Part shown: positions 8,080 to 18,830 of the stretch, in pieces
Layout: the number at the start of each line of letters is the position of its first letter
How positions within the stretch are numbered: position 1 is the first letter of the stretch
Assembly: GCA_965644315.1 (NCBI GenBank)
Contig: CBFFRQ010000067.1
Span: 124,001-188,000 of the forward strand
Length of the DNA stretch: 64,000 nucleotides
Direction: 5' to 3'
From: Caecitellus pseudoparvulus
Lineage: Eukaryota; Bigyra: Bicosoecida
Made by a program: the position numbers and the translations under genes
The notes under the pieces: generated by a model
The model's database searches: none
Seen by the model: only the letters and a program-made list of their open reading frames with translations
Told to the model about the DNA's origin: nothing

Positions 8080-11000
8080 ATGGACGAACTTGATGATGAC
8101 TTGGTCCAAGCCATTGCTTTGAGCCTGCAAAGTCCAGATTGTCGAGAAGATCGACAACAAGCCCCAGCTTTTCTTCGCATAGCAAACACCACCAGTTGCG
8201 CGATCACACCAGCTCCCGCGTCCACAGGCCCAGCTGATTCTGAGCCTGCTCCCAAACAGCAACAAAGCACTCTCTCGGACGAATCGCCTTTCCCTGGTGC
8301 CTTTGGGACTCACTCAGGAAGCCCTCACACTCAGGCTTCTGGCGCAGCTGCATCTGGGTCACCCCTATGGTCTGAGGCTGAAACAGAGCCTCAAGTTTAT
8401 CGCACACCTGAAGAATTCGCAGCGTATGGTGAAAGACTGGAAGTCATTGGAATAAACCGTTATGGAGGACTTCCTACACCAGATGCGGGAGATCGTGCTC
8501 TTGCCGCTCAAGTGCGCGACTGGACCGCCGAGCTGCATGACATCCTGGACCTCACACCCCTGTCCCTGGAGCAAGCCGCCATGCGAGAGGGCGCCCTCAC
8601 GCGCATCAGCTCAGCCTTCGTCGCGGCCTGTGCGCCCATCGCGGAGATCCTCGTGGCCGAGCTGCCTCTGGCCGATGCCCAGAAAAGTCTGCCGCCCATC
8701 GACATCGGGGGTGTAGCAGGGGGCAGCAAGTACATCCTGGGCGGTGTCCTGTTCAAGTTTGCCATGGATACGGAGTGGATATACGGGAAAAATAACAACC
8801 AGGCAGAAAAGGCCGCCAAGGCTGAGCTACGGGGCATGTCCAGCATCACTGCAGCAGCAGTGCCGGGGCTGCGGTATCCCCTGCACTGTGTGGTGGATGT
8901 GCTCGGGTACAGGGTGGTGGCCACATCCCTCCTGCCCATCGGCAGCGACACCCTCTGCTACGGCAGTGCCAACGCAATGGTCACAGTGCACGACGACGAG
9001 GAGGCCCTGCGATCTTCCATCGCACAACTGGCGGCGCATCTGAACCTGGCACGACACCCTGTGGGCGACAAGCAGCTGTACTTGGCCGGGGATGTGGAGG
9101 GGCACTGCGGGCGGGATGGGCACATGTTCTTGCTGGACACAGCCAGGCTCATGCCTCCGGAGGCGCCTCCGCAGTGGCAGGCAGCCGTGTGCATCGTGCC
9201 TGTACCAGGTGCACATGATGGTGTGCAGCTACGGCATGTACCAGTGGCCAACAAGGCAACCTTTCAGCATCATGCATGGGGGGCGTTGGTGGGTGCCGCG
9301 CTACCCGACCATGTGGCGCCATGCGAGGTGCCTGCGGACCCAGGGACTGCATTGATCACAACTGTGTTGCCGTTCGCCAATGTGGTGTGCTGTGCCTTGA
9401 ATGCGCCTGCAGTCCTGCAGCACTTGAGGAGGTGCGGACTGGAGGCTTCTGTGCTGGAGCACGCCGAGCGGGTGCTCGCCCAACCGACGCGAGCTGCAGC
9501 AGGGCTCGCTCGTGATGGGCAACCTGCTCAGCGTGGACCGCTAGTGGTGGTGTCTGAGCGCCCCAAGGGAGCGTTCCTGACTCAGCTGCTGCGCCTTGAA
9601 GCTGTACAGGCGTCGCCTGTCCCTCTGTCAGCTGATGCCTTCTCGCCCTGGGGAAGCACCGACTACCACGTATACAACCCACCTGTTCAGCGTGCCACAG
9701 ATGCGATGCTAGAGAGGGCCCTGCCCCAGCTGGCTGCGCAGCTCATTGAGCGGGCCACGGGGGGTCGCTTGGCTGTGTGGAAGGCTGCGGACTGTGTGGG
9801 CGCCGATGCTACAGCGGCTGGGCACGTCGTTGACCACGAGAGCTCACCAAGTCGACGTGACGATGCATTCACCTTTCCCGAGTGGACGGTGGAGCGGGGA
9901 GAGTTCTCCATGAATCGCCTGCTGCGAAAGGAGTTTGGATCAGACAAAGAGGGTGCTGCTGGCCTGGACGCTGAGCCTGGTGACCAACTCGCTGCTCCCC
10001 AGCCGTCACTGGAGCATGCCACCGAGGTGTTGGGGGAGTACGCTGCCCAGGGGTATGATACCCGTGCCACTGTAGCGGCACTGCAGGCACACGGACTGGG
10101 GGCACTGAAAGCTGTGCCACTTGCGCGAGGAGCACCGCCCGTCAGCATCGCTGCCTCCCCACACTTGCCGCTGTTGGTGCCTGCAGTCCCACAAGGGTCC
10201 CTGCAAGATGACGCGCTAGCACACGCTCTGTCCAGTGTTGACCACGTGTACGTGCGAGAGCTGGACTGGAAGCTGCACTTGCACTCGGCTGGCTGCAACA
10301 CGCGGCATCTCGGCCGCCTGGCCCATGTCATTCGAGTGCTGCTGCAGGTGCATGCAGCTGCCGTGAGGTGCCTGCCAGAGTCCGCTGTGGCGGCACTGCG
10401 GGCCATGCAGGACAGTATGTTGGCATATGGCATTGCGCGGTGTTTCTACGCTGAGCTGCGTGCGGCGTTGCGGGGCGTGACGGCACGTGTGAGAGATCGG
10501 TCAGGTTCCAGCGAGTCATCTGAGCGGGTGATGCAGTCCGCTGCACAGTTGGCCCATGACAGCGCCGAGGCGTTGTTCACGTCTCGGCTGCAGTACTCTG
10601 GCGTGGGGGGCAGCAGCTACAGCAGTGATGTGCAGGAGCAGACCCGGCTGCTGGCGTCCTTGCTTGGGAAGTACCCTGGTCTTGTGCCGCCGGAGGAGTG
10701 GGCACTGACGGGGGCCGGCCTCTGGGCAGGCCTGCCTGAGACATACCGACGACATGCATTCGGCAATGCTCAACGGCTGTGTGGAGCCAGCATGCGGTTT
10801 TTCTGTGTGGACGGCGTGGAGACGTTCGAGTTGTTGCGCCTGCTGCCGCGGCGGCACGCTGCCCAAGCTCAGCGACGGGCGGCGCTGGTGGGACACGTGG
10901 CAGCTGCGCGAGCTGCCAAGCAGCTTGAGCAGCAGGTGGTGCTGGGCTCGCGAGCCGTGCTGTCTCAGGCACTGGGTGCAGCTGTGGCAGATGTGATGCT

Positions 11001-14000
11001 GAAGCGCCGTCTGTGTGTGCGGGCGACACCTGGGCTTGCTGTGGCCCACTCCAGGCTGGCGCTGTTGACCATGCTGCAGTCTCCTGAAGACCACGTGTTC
11101 GCCCTGAAGCACCTGTTGCCGTGCGCACTGCAGGCGTGGGGGCAGGCCATTGCCGATGCCTGTTCCGGTGGTGAGCCTGGAACGCTGACGCTGACACCTC
11201 AGTGCAAGGGGCAGCATTGAGACTTCCGTCCTGACGCGAGGTTTGAGGAAAATGTGCAAGGTGTTGGAGGGGTGTGTGGAGGAGCGGGGCTTTGCACTGA
11301 CTGTCGAAGATGGGCAGCGCTTGCACGAGTGTGCATGGGCTGTGGAGCTGGTAAGCCAGGCTGCCGCTGCGCTGCTGTCCGTGGCCACACCATGCCAGCA
11401 GCAAGGTGCGCCTGTCCATGCGTTGCGCGTTGGCATGGAGGCTGTGCGTACGAGCATGGTGGTGGCCAGTGAGTTGAAGGAGCTGGTCATGCCGCTCGTG
11501 TGGTCCAAGTGCAGTGCAGCAGTGAAGCGCGCAACAGCACTTGTCGAGTCAGGAAGGAGTGATTGTGACAGGCAGGGCGGCCATGGCGTTGTGGTTGTTG
11601 TTGCGCAAGTTGATGGGGCTGGAGGCGCTGCTGTGCCGTACTGCGTTCTGGGCAGGCTGGCATGCTGCCTTGGCGGCGGTGCAGCTGCAGCAGCTTCCCC
11701 TTGCCAGCCAGTTGTCGAACATGTGCAACAGTTTGCTTCAGTGGACCAATGCTGCGAGCGCTGCAACTCTCGAAAGGCGGCAGTCGATGGCACAGCTGGT
11801 TCGTGGATGGGTGGACGCCTGCGCGGGCTCTGGCAGCAGCATTGCCACCGAGTTGCAAGTCAAGTCAGCTGATGGCAACATGCCTGCGTGGTGGTACTTC
11901 ACGTCTCTGCACGGTGAAATGACGCAGGCACTGTGGGGACACTCTGGGGAAACGGACTTCCTGGTCAGCTCCAGCGCGGCCAGTCTGCGTGTGGCTGGAG
12001 ATGTGGACGAGCGGTGGCAGGTGGCGTCGGACGGGCACAGCGTGATGCATCGCCAGGGGAAGCAGGCGATGCAGGAAGGCCCGGCGGAGTCAGGGGATCG
12101 GACGACTCGTGACGTAGGCATGCTTGCGCTGGGGGCGTTGCTGCAGAGCAGCTTGGGGCGGACGATGCAGGGTCACGGCATGACCTTTGAAGCCCGGTCA
12201 TGCTTGGCCGGCGTACGGGCTTCCCACAACAAAGGCGTGACCGGTCTGTCATCGCTGTCTGTTTACGTCAGCCATGAGTCGGCGAGCTCCATGGTGGCTA
12301 GCTCCATGGAGCACTGGCTGCCAGCAGGGCATGCGCTGTACCCGGTCGAGGTCGCTCAGACAGGAGAGCTGGGAGGCAGCAATGCGGGAAGTGGCACCGG
12401 GCAGCAAAGACGGGACGTTTTGTTTGGTGTGAATCTTTTGATGATGTGCGGGCTGCCGTGTGTGGATCCCCGCGCTTGCCACCAAGCAGCGCTGTACTGC
12501 TCCTCCCCTGCCCTCATCCCCCTTCATGCCATCCTTCCACGTCGCGGCAGCATCTTTGCCCAGACTGGTTGTGGCATGGCTGGGCAAGTGACTCCCCAGG
12601 TGGGTCCAGAAGGGATGGCTCACGGTGCTGGCGTTTTGCGCACAGCTTCAAACCACAGCATCAACAGCCTGAAGTCCATCAAGGCTGTGCTGGCTGCCAG
12701 GCACCCCCTGGCGCTGACGTGCCACACCAACGCAGCGTACTTCCTGCAGCAAACTGGATTGCACCACGGTGCGCTATTGAACACCTGGCGTGCACTGCGC
12801 CTTGCCCCCGCCTCCTGCAGCGGGCGGACCTCTGCGGCTTGGCCAGGCACTGGCTCAGTGCAGGGAGCAGTGCTGCACCTGACAGCGGATGCCTGCCGAC
12901 GACAGCAGTGGGATGTAGCAGTAGCCGCCTGCGCAGTCAGCTTGGCATCGTGTGCTGGTCTGCCGCAAGTGGCTGCGTATGAAGAGCTGCTCGCGCTGCA
13001 CGATGCGCACGGCCCACAGCTGTGCGACGAGCACCTGCTCAGCGTTGGCAGCAGCTCGGCGCTGGCCAGAGCAGTGACATCTGTGCTGGCTGTGCAGCCT
13101 GCGTCTGTGTCCGTTGTGAGGTGTGCCTCGGCGGTGCCCCTGCTCTTGCGCAGTGCGAGCTTGCTGCTGTGCCACGTGGCTGAGGCAGCCCACCAAGCCG
13201 GGCCCTGTGACATTCCAGCAGGCCCCCGGAACGCCAAGGTGACCCTTCTTCCCTACGCTGGCGAGTGGCTGCACTCGGCCTGTGGTTGGAGTCGGGCCCA
13301 GGCTGTGCCGGATGTCATCGCCGCTCTGTGGGTGTGGGCGCTGCAGGTGGTGTGTCGAGGGGTGCTGGGGAAGCTGCCGCCGCTGCCTGACGACTTGGCT
13401 GCGCGGGTGCAGGAGGTGCAGGGTGCGGCCATGGGTGCAGCCATGGCGTGGTGCCCAGAGTGTCCTCCCGACACACATGCCCAGCAAGTGTCCGCGGATG
13501 ATGTTGCAACGATGGTGGGCGTGAGGCAGGGTTTGGGCGGCCTGCGCGAGCTGGAGCTGCTGCAGGCACAGTCCGCCAATGACGACGACGAAGCCTCCAA
13601 GGCGTGGTTGCTGGAGCACCCGCTGCTTGTGCTGGCCGCAGCTCGGGTGGCAGTCATGGGTGGCTGGTTGACAGCTGCGGAGATGCTGGGCGAGGTGGCT
13701 GGCTCGGCCTTGGCGCAGACTCTGCCCTTGGGACGCGATGTGCCGGAGACGTCTGGGACGCCAGGTGCCGGCAAGACTGCTCTGTCGCAGATGGCGTCAG
13801 TGCAAGCTGCGCGGAACATGGCCCGCGTGAGCAGGGCACTGGAGCCGGCTGTGCAGGAGTTGCTGCAGCTTGGCTTCGCCCGGGAGGAGTGTGTGGCAGG
13901 CGTCCTGGCGACCAGCTCACTGCAGCTGGCACCGTCCACTTCCGACTTCTTTGCGCTGAGCCAGGCTGTGATGGACGACCAGGTACACCCCAGCATGGTG

Positions 14001-15911
14001 TCTGGGCTGCAAGGCGGCATGGCCGGTGAGCTGGAGCTGGACGTGGCGGCGGCAGCAGAGTGGCTGCTGCAGGACCTGCAAGGCCGCATGCAGGCCGATG
14101 TAGCTCACAGCAGGGCTGAGACGAAGCGTTTGGCGGCTTGGGCTGCGCAGGCAGTGGTGCAGCACGGTGAGATGCCGCCTCAGTGTCTGTTTGACCTTGC
14201 CGATACAGGGGAGTGGCCGCTGAGCCAGTTGAGTTGCATAGGCACCGATGACGATCATGAGGTGCCCACTGCCTCCCCTGCCACTCGTGAAGCACCACAT
14301 GACGACGATGCCACAGGTGGGGAGGTGGGCCAAGCACCAAGTGTGCCTGCTTGGGACCCGCCCCCCGCACAAGTGCAGCTGCAGCATCTGAACGGGCGAG
14401 CAGCCATTTCACACTTGGTGGGGAGGCTGTACCCTGACCAAACAAACCCAACAGAACATACTCCAATAACGAAGTGGTCGATGGGAGGACCAGACCCGCT
14501 GGACTACGTGACGGTGTACCAGCACCCTGGCGACCCCGCCCAGGGCATTCCTCCACACTGGCACTACGTGTCCCAGGGACTGTGCAACTTGCTGTCAGAC
14601 ACGGCTGTGCACCCGATGCACCCTCCTCGCATGCAGGGCAAGTCGGGCTTTGGCATGGAGTTCACGATGCGCGTTGCCCGGGAGAGCTGGGACACTGCCA
14701 TTCCACCGCTTTGGCCTGTTACAGTGCTCAACTCGCTTGCCAGGAAGGTCCACAGTACTGGAAAGGTATTGGTTACCTCAACATTGTCCCATGGTGGTAT
14801 GCTTATCCGCCCACCTGCCCATGGAGACAAGTTCCATTCGGACGCCATGCTCGGTGGGGCTCTTGCAGCAAGCAACCTGTCAGCCAGTGTGCGCAACGGC
14901 GAGTTGCTCGCAGCCAACCTGCCCCACATCGCCACCTGCCCTGACCCCGACCTGCCCACCATCACGTGTGAGACGGGGGAGGTGTCGTTCCACCAAGTAG
15001 TGGGGGTGGCCGACAGTGAGTACGAGATCGCCCGGTCGTGGAGCACCGGCGGGGCGCTGCACCTGCTGCGCCACGCAGTGTTCCGTGATGCAGCTGGTGA
15101 GCCAGTTTCTGGGCTGTGGCTTAGCAGGCTTCCTACCACCGAAATTGTCGGTGGAGCGTCCGACCCCTGGGCGCAGTGCAGAACACGTAGCGGGGCGTTC
15201 CTCCCGGGACCCTACCTCGTCACTGACCCACGCCGCACCTGTGACCTGGCGAGCATCGACCCCACCGTGCAGGCGACCGTGCGAGATCGCATCGCGACGG
15301 AAGGCTCATCGCTCGGCATCCAGACGGGCTGCCTTGTCTGGCGCCCGCGAGTGGTTGGCATGACGCTGGCGGACTCGCTGGCATTCGTGGCCGTGCCTGG
15401 CAGCGCCATGCCAGGCGTTGAACTGCTCACGACAGCCAGCGTTGCGTCGCTGCTGTCGGTGGCTATGCTGGGGCGTCTACGGCAAGGCATGCCGTTCATC
15501 CTGGAGTGCGCCCACCCCGCCGCACACCAGGCCAAAGACACCAGCAAGGCTCGCGAGGACGCGCAGCGACTGGGTGGGTGGGGCCTGTCGCGCCTTGTGG
15601 TCATCTTCGTCTCTGACGACTGCGACGAGTCCCGCGTGCGGCGCGTCGCAAACGCCGAGGCGCCTTTCGTCGTCACGGAGCCAGGCGTCCTGCAGGTGTA
15701 CTTGTCACGGGAAGCCACGGGGGTGATCGGGGCCTATGCCGCTCAGCCAGAGCATTTCAGGGAGCAGTCCAACATGCCCCTGACGGCGTCGTGGCCCAGC
15801 GTAGCACCAGGTTTCACGGTGACTGTGGTGCGTGGCGACGAGGACGTCTTCCCGGCGTTTGTGGAGGACTCGCCCGTCCTGCCTCGCAGCATGGTGCAGG
15901 ACACAGGGTAG
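8080..15911 (+). CDS. CLU-SUFU fusion protein, copy 2, broken by two +1 shifts
   Basis: The chosen ATG at 8080 is followed at once by a ubiquitin-interacting motif, DELDDDLVQAIALSLQ. A disordered linker follows, and then the CLU N-terminal block RDWTAELHD (from 8515). From 8710 the gene parallels copy 1: CLU with LHSAGCNTRHLG at 10279-10314, TPR-like middle, UBA-like segment near 13851-13907, and SUFU from about 14400 to the stop. An uninterrupted gene would encode about 2,609 residues. As read, a one-base insertion near 11198 gives a TGA at 11218-11220 and a 1,046-residue CLU-only product; a second one-base insertion near 11547 moves the downstream part to a third frame, where it stays open to 15911. 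The segment between the two sites is open in the middle frame and still matches copy 1. It may be a pseudogene, a truncated functional gene, or an artefact of two base-call errors. Confidence 0.8.
11197..11201 (+). other. +1 insertion, first frame break in copy 2
   Basis: Copy 1 reads ACACCCAGTGC and copy 2 reads ACACCTCAGTGC, one extra base. The shift brings TGA at 11218-11220 into frame. The sequence continues open in the next frame with unchanged similarity to copy 1. Confidence 0.85.
11545..11551 (+). other. +1 insertion, second frame break in copy 2
   Basis: Copy 1 reads TTGTCGGCCAGGAAGG and copy 2 reads TTGTCGAGTCAGGAAGG. The substitutions plus one extra base move the frame a second time in the same direction, so this change does not repair the first. 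Confidence 0.85.
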
Positions 15912-16153
15912 GGCCCTGGGCTTCAGTGCAGTGGGCAGACACGTGTCCACTTGAGGTGAAGAGGTGGGATGGTGGGTGAGTTAAGGGGTTTGGCGAGGCG
16001 GCACACATTTGAGGCCTTGTGACAAACCTCGAAGTCCGCACAGCATGCACCCGACGGTGAGGGTGGCCAGGAGTGCTGCACTGACAATGCAGGCTGCAAG
16101 GTACTGGTGGGGTGTGCTGTTGAGTGGGTGTTGTGTGGGGGCCGGTTCGCATT

Positions 16154-18469
16154 ATGTGCGGAACTCGGTTGGTTGCGTGGGTGCGGCAGGGAAGTGACTC
16201 GGGTGCACGGGCAGCGCAGCACACATGCCGCCGCGGTCCAGATGCGGTGAAAACTGAGCGTGTGCAGCTGGCCCTGCCAGGCTCTTCATCCGTGGGAGGC
16301 GCCGGTGCAGGAGGTGGCTCCGGGCCAGTGAGCCTGAGCTTGACAGGGGCCGTGTTGGGACTCCGAGGTGGACTGACCCCCCAGCCCGTCCGCTTGACAA
16401 AGCAAGGTATTGATGGTGTGGAGGATACACTTGGTTACTTGTGCTGGAACGGTGAGGTGTTTTGGTCGGATCCTGCCGTGGACAGGGGAACCAATGACAC
16501 TGCGGTAATTGCTTCACGCCTGCAGCCTGCACTGCTCGAAGGCGACCCTGCCGTCGCTCTCCAGAGCGTGCGAAGTGCCTTGCGTGGGATATGGGGACCA
16601 TTTTCATTCGTTCTAGTTGATGTGGTGCGTGCCAGGGTGTTTTTCGGGCGAGATGCCCAAGGCAGGCGCTCGTTGCTGTGGCACAGCTCACAGCGGCAGG
16701 CGAGCATCGGGTCCGTGGCGGAAGTTGGCGATGAGGAGTTGGCGGAGGTGCCCCCCGAGGGGGTCTTCATGCTCTGCTTTGGCTGCGGCGTGCCAGTTGC
16801 AGGCTTCGAGACTTCCCTGCTGCACGTGCTGGCGCTGCAGTCTTCAAAACCCGCAGTTGAGGGTGCACCACAGCAGGACCTCGCGCGTTGCGAAATGAGC
16901 CTGAGCATGGCACCGTGGAGCTGCAAGCCTTCATCCACTGACACGACAGCCACGGATGAGACTGCAACTCGGTGCCCAGCTGAGACGGAAGCGTGGCCTG
17001 TGGTGCAGCTGACGATGGAGCCTGGATCACTGCACCTGGCAACTACCCCGCAAACCAAGGCTGCCTTGCACCTGCTGGCTCGTCTGGCGCTGGCAGTGCA
17101 GCGACGGGTCACAGACTGCGCGGAGTCAGGTGGGGCGTCGCCTCCCCAGCTCCTGCCCCTGCACCCCGGCGAGCCCCCTGCCTGTGGTGTGCCTGTGGCG
17201 TCCAGCATGTTACCCAGCCATGCGGCAGGCGATGTCGCTGGTGCTGCGCGAGTGGGTGTGCTGTTCAGCGGCGGCATCGACTGCATGGTCCTGGCAGCTG
17301 TGGCACACACCATGCTGCCCCCAGGCGAACCGATTGACCTCATCAATGTGACGTTTTCACAGAGCCCAGTGCAGGCCGGGGAGGCCATTTCCGGCCTGAC
17401 ATCCCCTGATCGCACAGCCGCCTTGGCAGGATATCAGGAATTGCTGCATGCTTGCCCTGGGCGGCCGTGGCGTTTCATCGCCGTGGACGAGGATTTGAGC
17501 ACGCTGCAGGCGGTGCAGGAGCGCGTCATGACACTGTGCGCACCCCGCAACTCGACCATGGACTTTTCCATCGCCGCTGCTCTGTGGTGTGCGGCTCGCG
17601 GCATCGGCTGGACAGCCGCCAGTGGGGCGCAGGTGGGCACGCGGACTGAGCACCCTGCAACGGCGGCAGTGCAAGCTGCGTTGGCGTTCTGCGCTGCGAG
17701 CCCGACACATGTTTGGGGCCCGGCGGCCTTACCGCATGACGTGTCCCTGGAGGATGGCAGCGTGCCAGAGCAAGCAGCTGCAGCAGCTGCAGCGGGTCAC
17801 ACTCCTGTGCCGGAGCAGGCTGCCCCTGCCACCGCTGCAGCTGCTCCTGCCCCAGCTGAGCCAAGCACAGCGCCCAGCACCAGCGCTGTGGTTGATGGAG
17901 AAGAGCACACGCTGGTCCGTTCCGCTGCACGGGTGCTACTGTTGGGCATGGGTGCCGACGAGCAGTGTGGCGGGTATGGCAGGCACCACACGGCGTTTGC
18001 GCGAGGGCGGGAAGAAGTCAAAGGCAGTGGGGAGAGAGGGCCGCCCGGCTGGGCTGCGCTGCAAGGGGAGCTGGACATGGACACTGCGCGGATATGGCAG
18101 CGCAATCTTGGCCGCGACGACCGCATCGTCAGTGACCATGGCCGGGAAGCACGCTTTCCCTTCCTGGACGAGGGCGTGACCGGCCTGCTGCGTTGTCTGC
18201 CCTTGCCATGCGTTTCAGAGCCACGCCTGCCTCGAGGAGAGGGGGACAAGCGCATCATTCGCCTAGTGGGGCAGGCTCTGGGCCTGGGTGCGGCGACGGG
18301 GCTAGTCAAGCGGGCCATTCAGTTCGGCTCGCGTGTTGCACGTGTGACCAACAAGGCTGTTGTGGCAGCGCGTGTCGCGGCCGAGCAGGGTGAGGCAGCC
18401 GCACAACAGGTGACAGGGCGGGGGGCCATGAATGCGACGCGTGGGACAGATGCGTTTCAAGGTCTGTGA
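16154..18469 (+). CDS. ASNSD1: Asparagine synthetase domain-containing protein 1 (ASNSD1)
   Basis: This is a single exon of 771 residues. I chose the ATG at 16154 because it gives MCG, which places Cys2 as the N-terminal nucleophile of a class II glutamine amidotransferase domain. That domain shows the ASNSD1-like blocks RRGPD, LRGGLTPQPV, CWNGEVF, NDTAVI and FFGRDAQGRRSLLW. The C-terminal asparagine-synthetase-like half has an ATP pyrophosphatase loop, FSGGIDCMVLA (Cys where most relatives have Ser), then LLLGMGADEQCGGYGRH and NLGRDDRIVSDHGREARFPF, and ends with KRAIQFGSR. The order and spacing match ASNSD1 rather than true asparagine synthetase. The enzymatic role of ASNSD1 is not well established. 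A low-complexity Ala/Pro insert lies near 17770-17880. Its first 45 codons are also present in the upstream duplicated unit. Confidence 0.92.
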   Translation: MCGTRLVAWVRQGSDSGARAAQHTCRRGPDAVKTERVQLALPGSSSVGGAGAGGGSGPVSLSLTGAVLGLRGGLTPQPVRLTKQGIDGVEDTLGYLCWNGEVFWSDPAVDRGTNDTAVIASRLQPALLEGDPAVALQSVRSALRGIWGPFSFVLVDVVRARVFFGRDAQGRRSLLWHSSQRQASIGSVAEVGDEELAEVPPEGVFMLCFGCGVPVAGFETSLLHVLALQSSKPAVEGAPQQDLARCEMSLSMAPWSCKPSSTDTTATDETATRCPAETEAWPVVQLTMEPGSLHLATTPQTKAALHLLARLALAVQRRVTDCAESGGASPPQLLPLHPGEPPACGVPVASSMLPSHAAGDVAGAARVGVLFSGGIDCMVLAAVAHTMLPPGEPIDLINVTFSQSPVQAGEAISGLTSPDRTAALAGYQELLHACPGRPWRFIAVDEDLSTLQAVQERVMTLCAPRNSTMDFSIAAALWCAARGIGWTAASGAQVGTRTEHPATAAVQAALAFCAASPTHVWGPAALPHDVSLEDGSVPEQAAAAAAAGHTPVPEQAAPATAAAAPAPAEPSTAPSTSAVVDGEEHTLVRSAARVLLLGMGADEQCGGYGRHHTAFARGREEVKGSGERGPPGWAALQGELDMDTARIWQRNLGRDDRIVSDHGREARFPFLDEGVTGLLRCLPLPCVSEPRLPRGEGDKRIIRLVGQALGLGAATGLVKRAIQFGSRVARVTNKAVVAARVAAEQGEAAAQQVTGRGAMNATRGTDAFQGL

Positions 18470-18830
18470 GGCTCTGTAGGGCGGGCTGTGGTTCGTGGGC
18501 TGAGGGCCCCCTGCACACCCCTGGCCAGGTTCCGCAGGGGCAGACTGGCGTTGCCGCATTTCCGGCCAGCACACCACTTCTCGCGCTCCGTGACGCAATG
18601 CAACACAGGGACACTGCACCAGTGCTCCAACACAACATTTTCAAGCACCTCGCACCCCCCTCCCTCCAGCACACCGCTGAGGGGCAGGCCTGGTAATTGG
18701 TCTGCGCTGTGGAACACGCCAAGACACCTTCGCAACCTGTGCGTGGGCTGCACGCTCTTGCCACGTCTTTTCTGGGCACTCGACCGCGTGAAAGTACACC
18801 TTCATTCGTTTCCTCGTGCAGCTGACCAAC
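18470..18830. other. Intergenic region between ASNSD1 and the MA3-W2 gene
   Basis: These 361 bases should hold the ASNSD1 3' UTR and the promoter and 5' UTR of the next gene. I see no additional gene, repeat or clear core promoter element. Confidence 0.5.

Larger units (their letters stand above)
8710..16288 (+). repeat. Tandem segmental duplication, unit B
   Basis: This is the second unit of the direct duplication and matches 1-7571. Long tracts are nearly identical, for example most of 1810-5200 against its counterpart. They are separated by divergent patches, for example 14690-14876 and 15091-15144. After base 16288 this unit continues into the intact ASNSD1 gene, whereas unit A breaks off there. 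The ASNSD1 side of this copy is therefore the original arrangement. Confidence 0.95.

Noticed and set aside
11170-11552. A copy 2-specific intron that would remove the frame breaks
   Set aside because: A donor at 11171 and acceptor before 11553 exist, but the phases do not join, and copy 1 reads the same interval as coding sequence. Two single-base insertions explain the data better.
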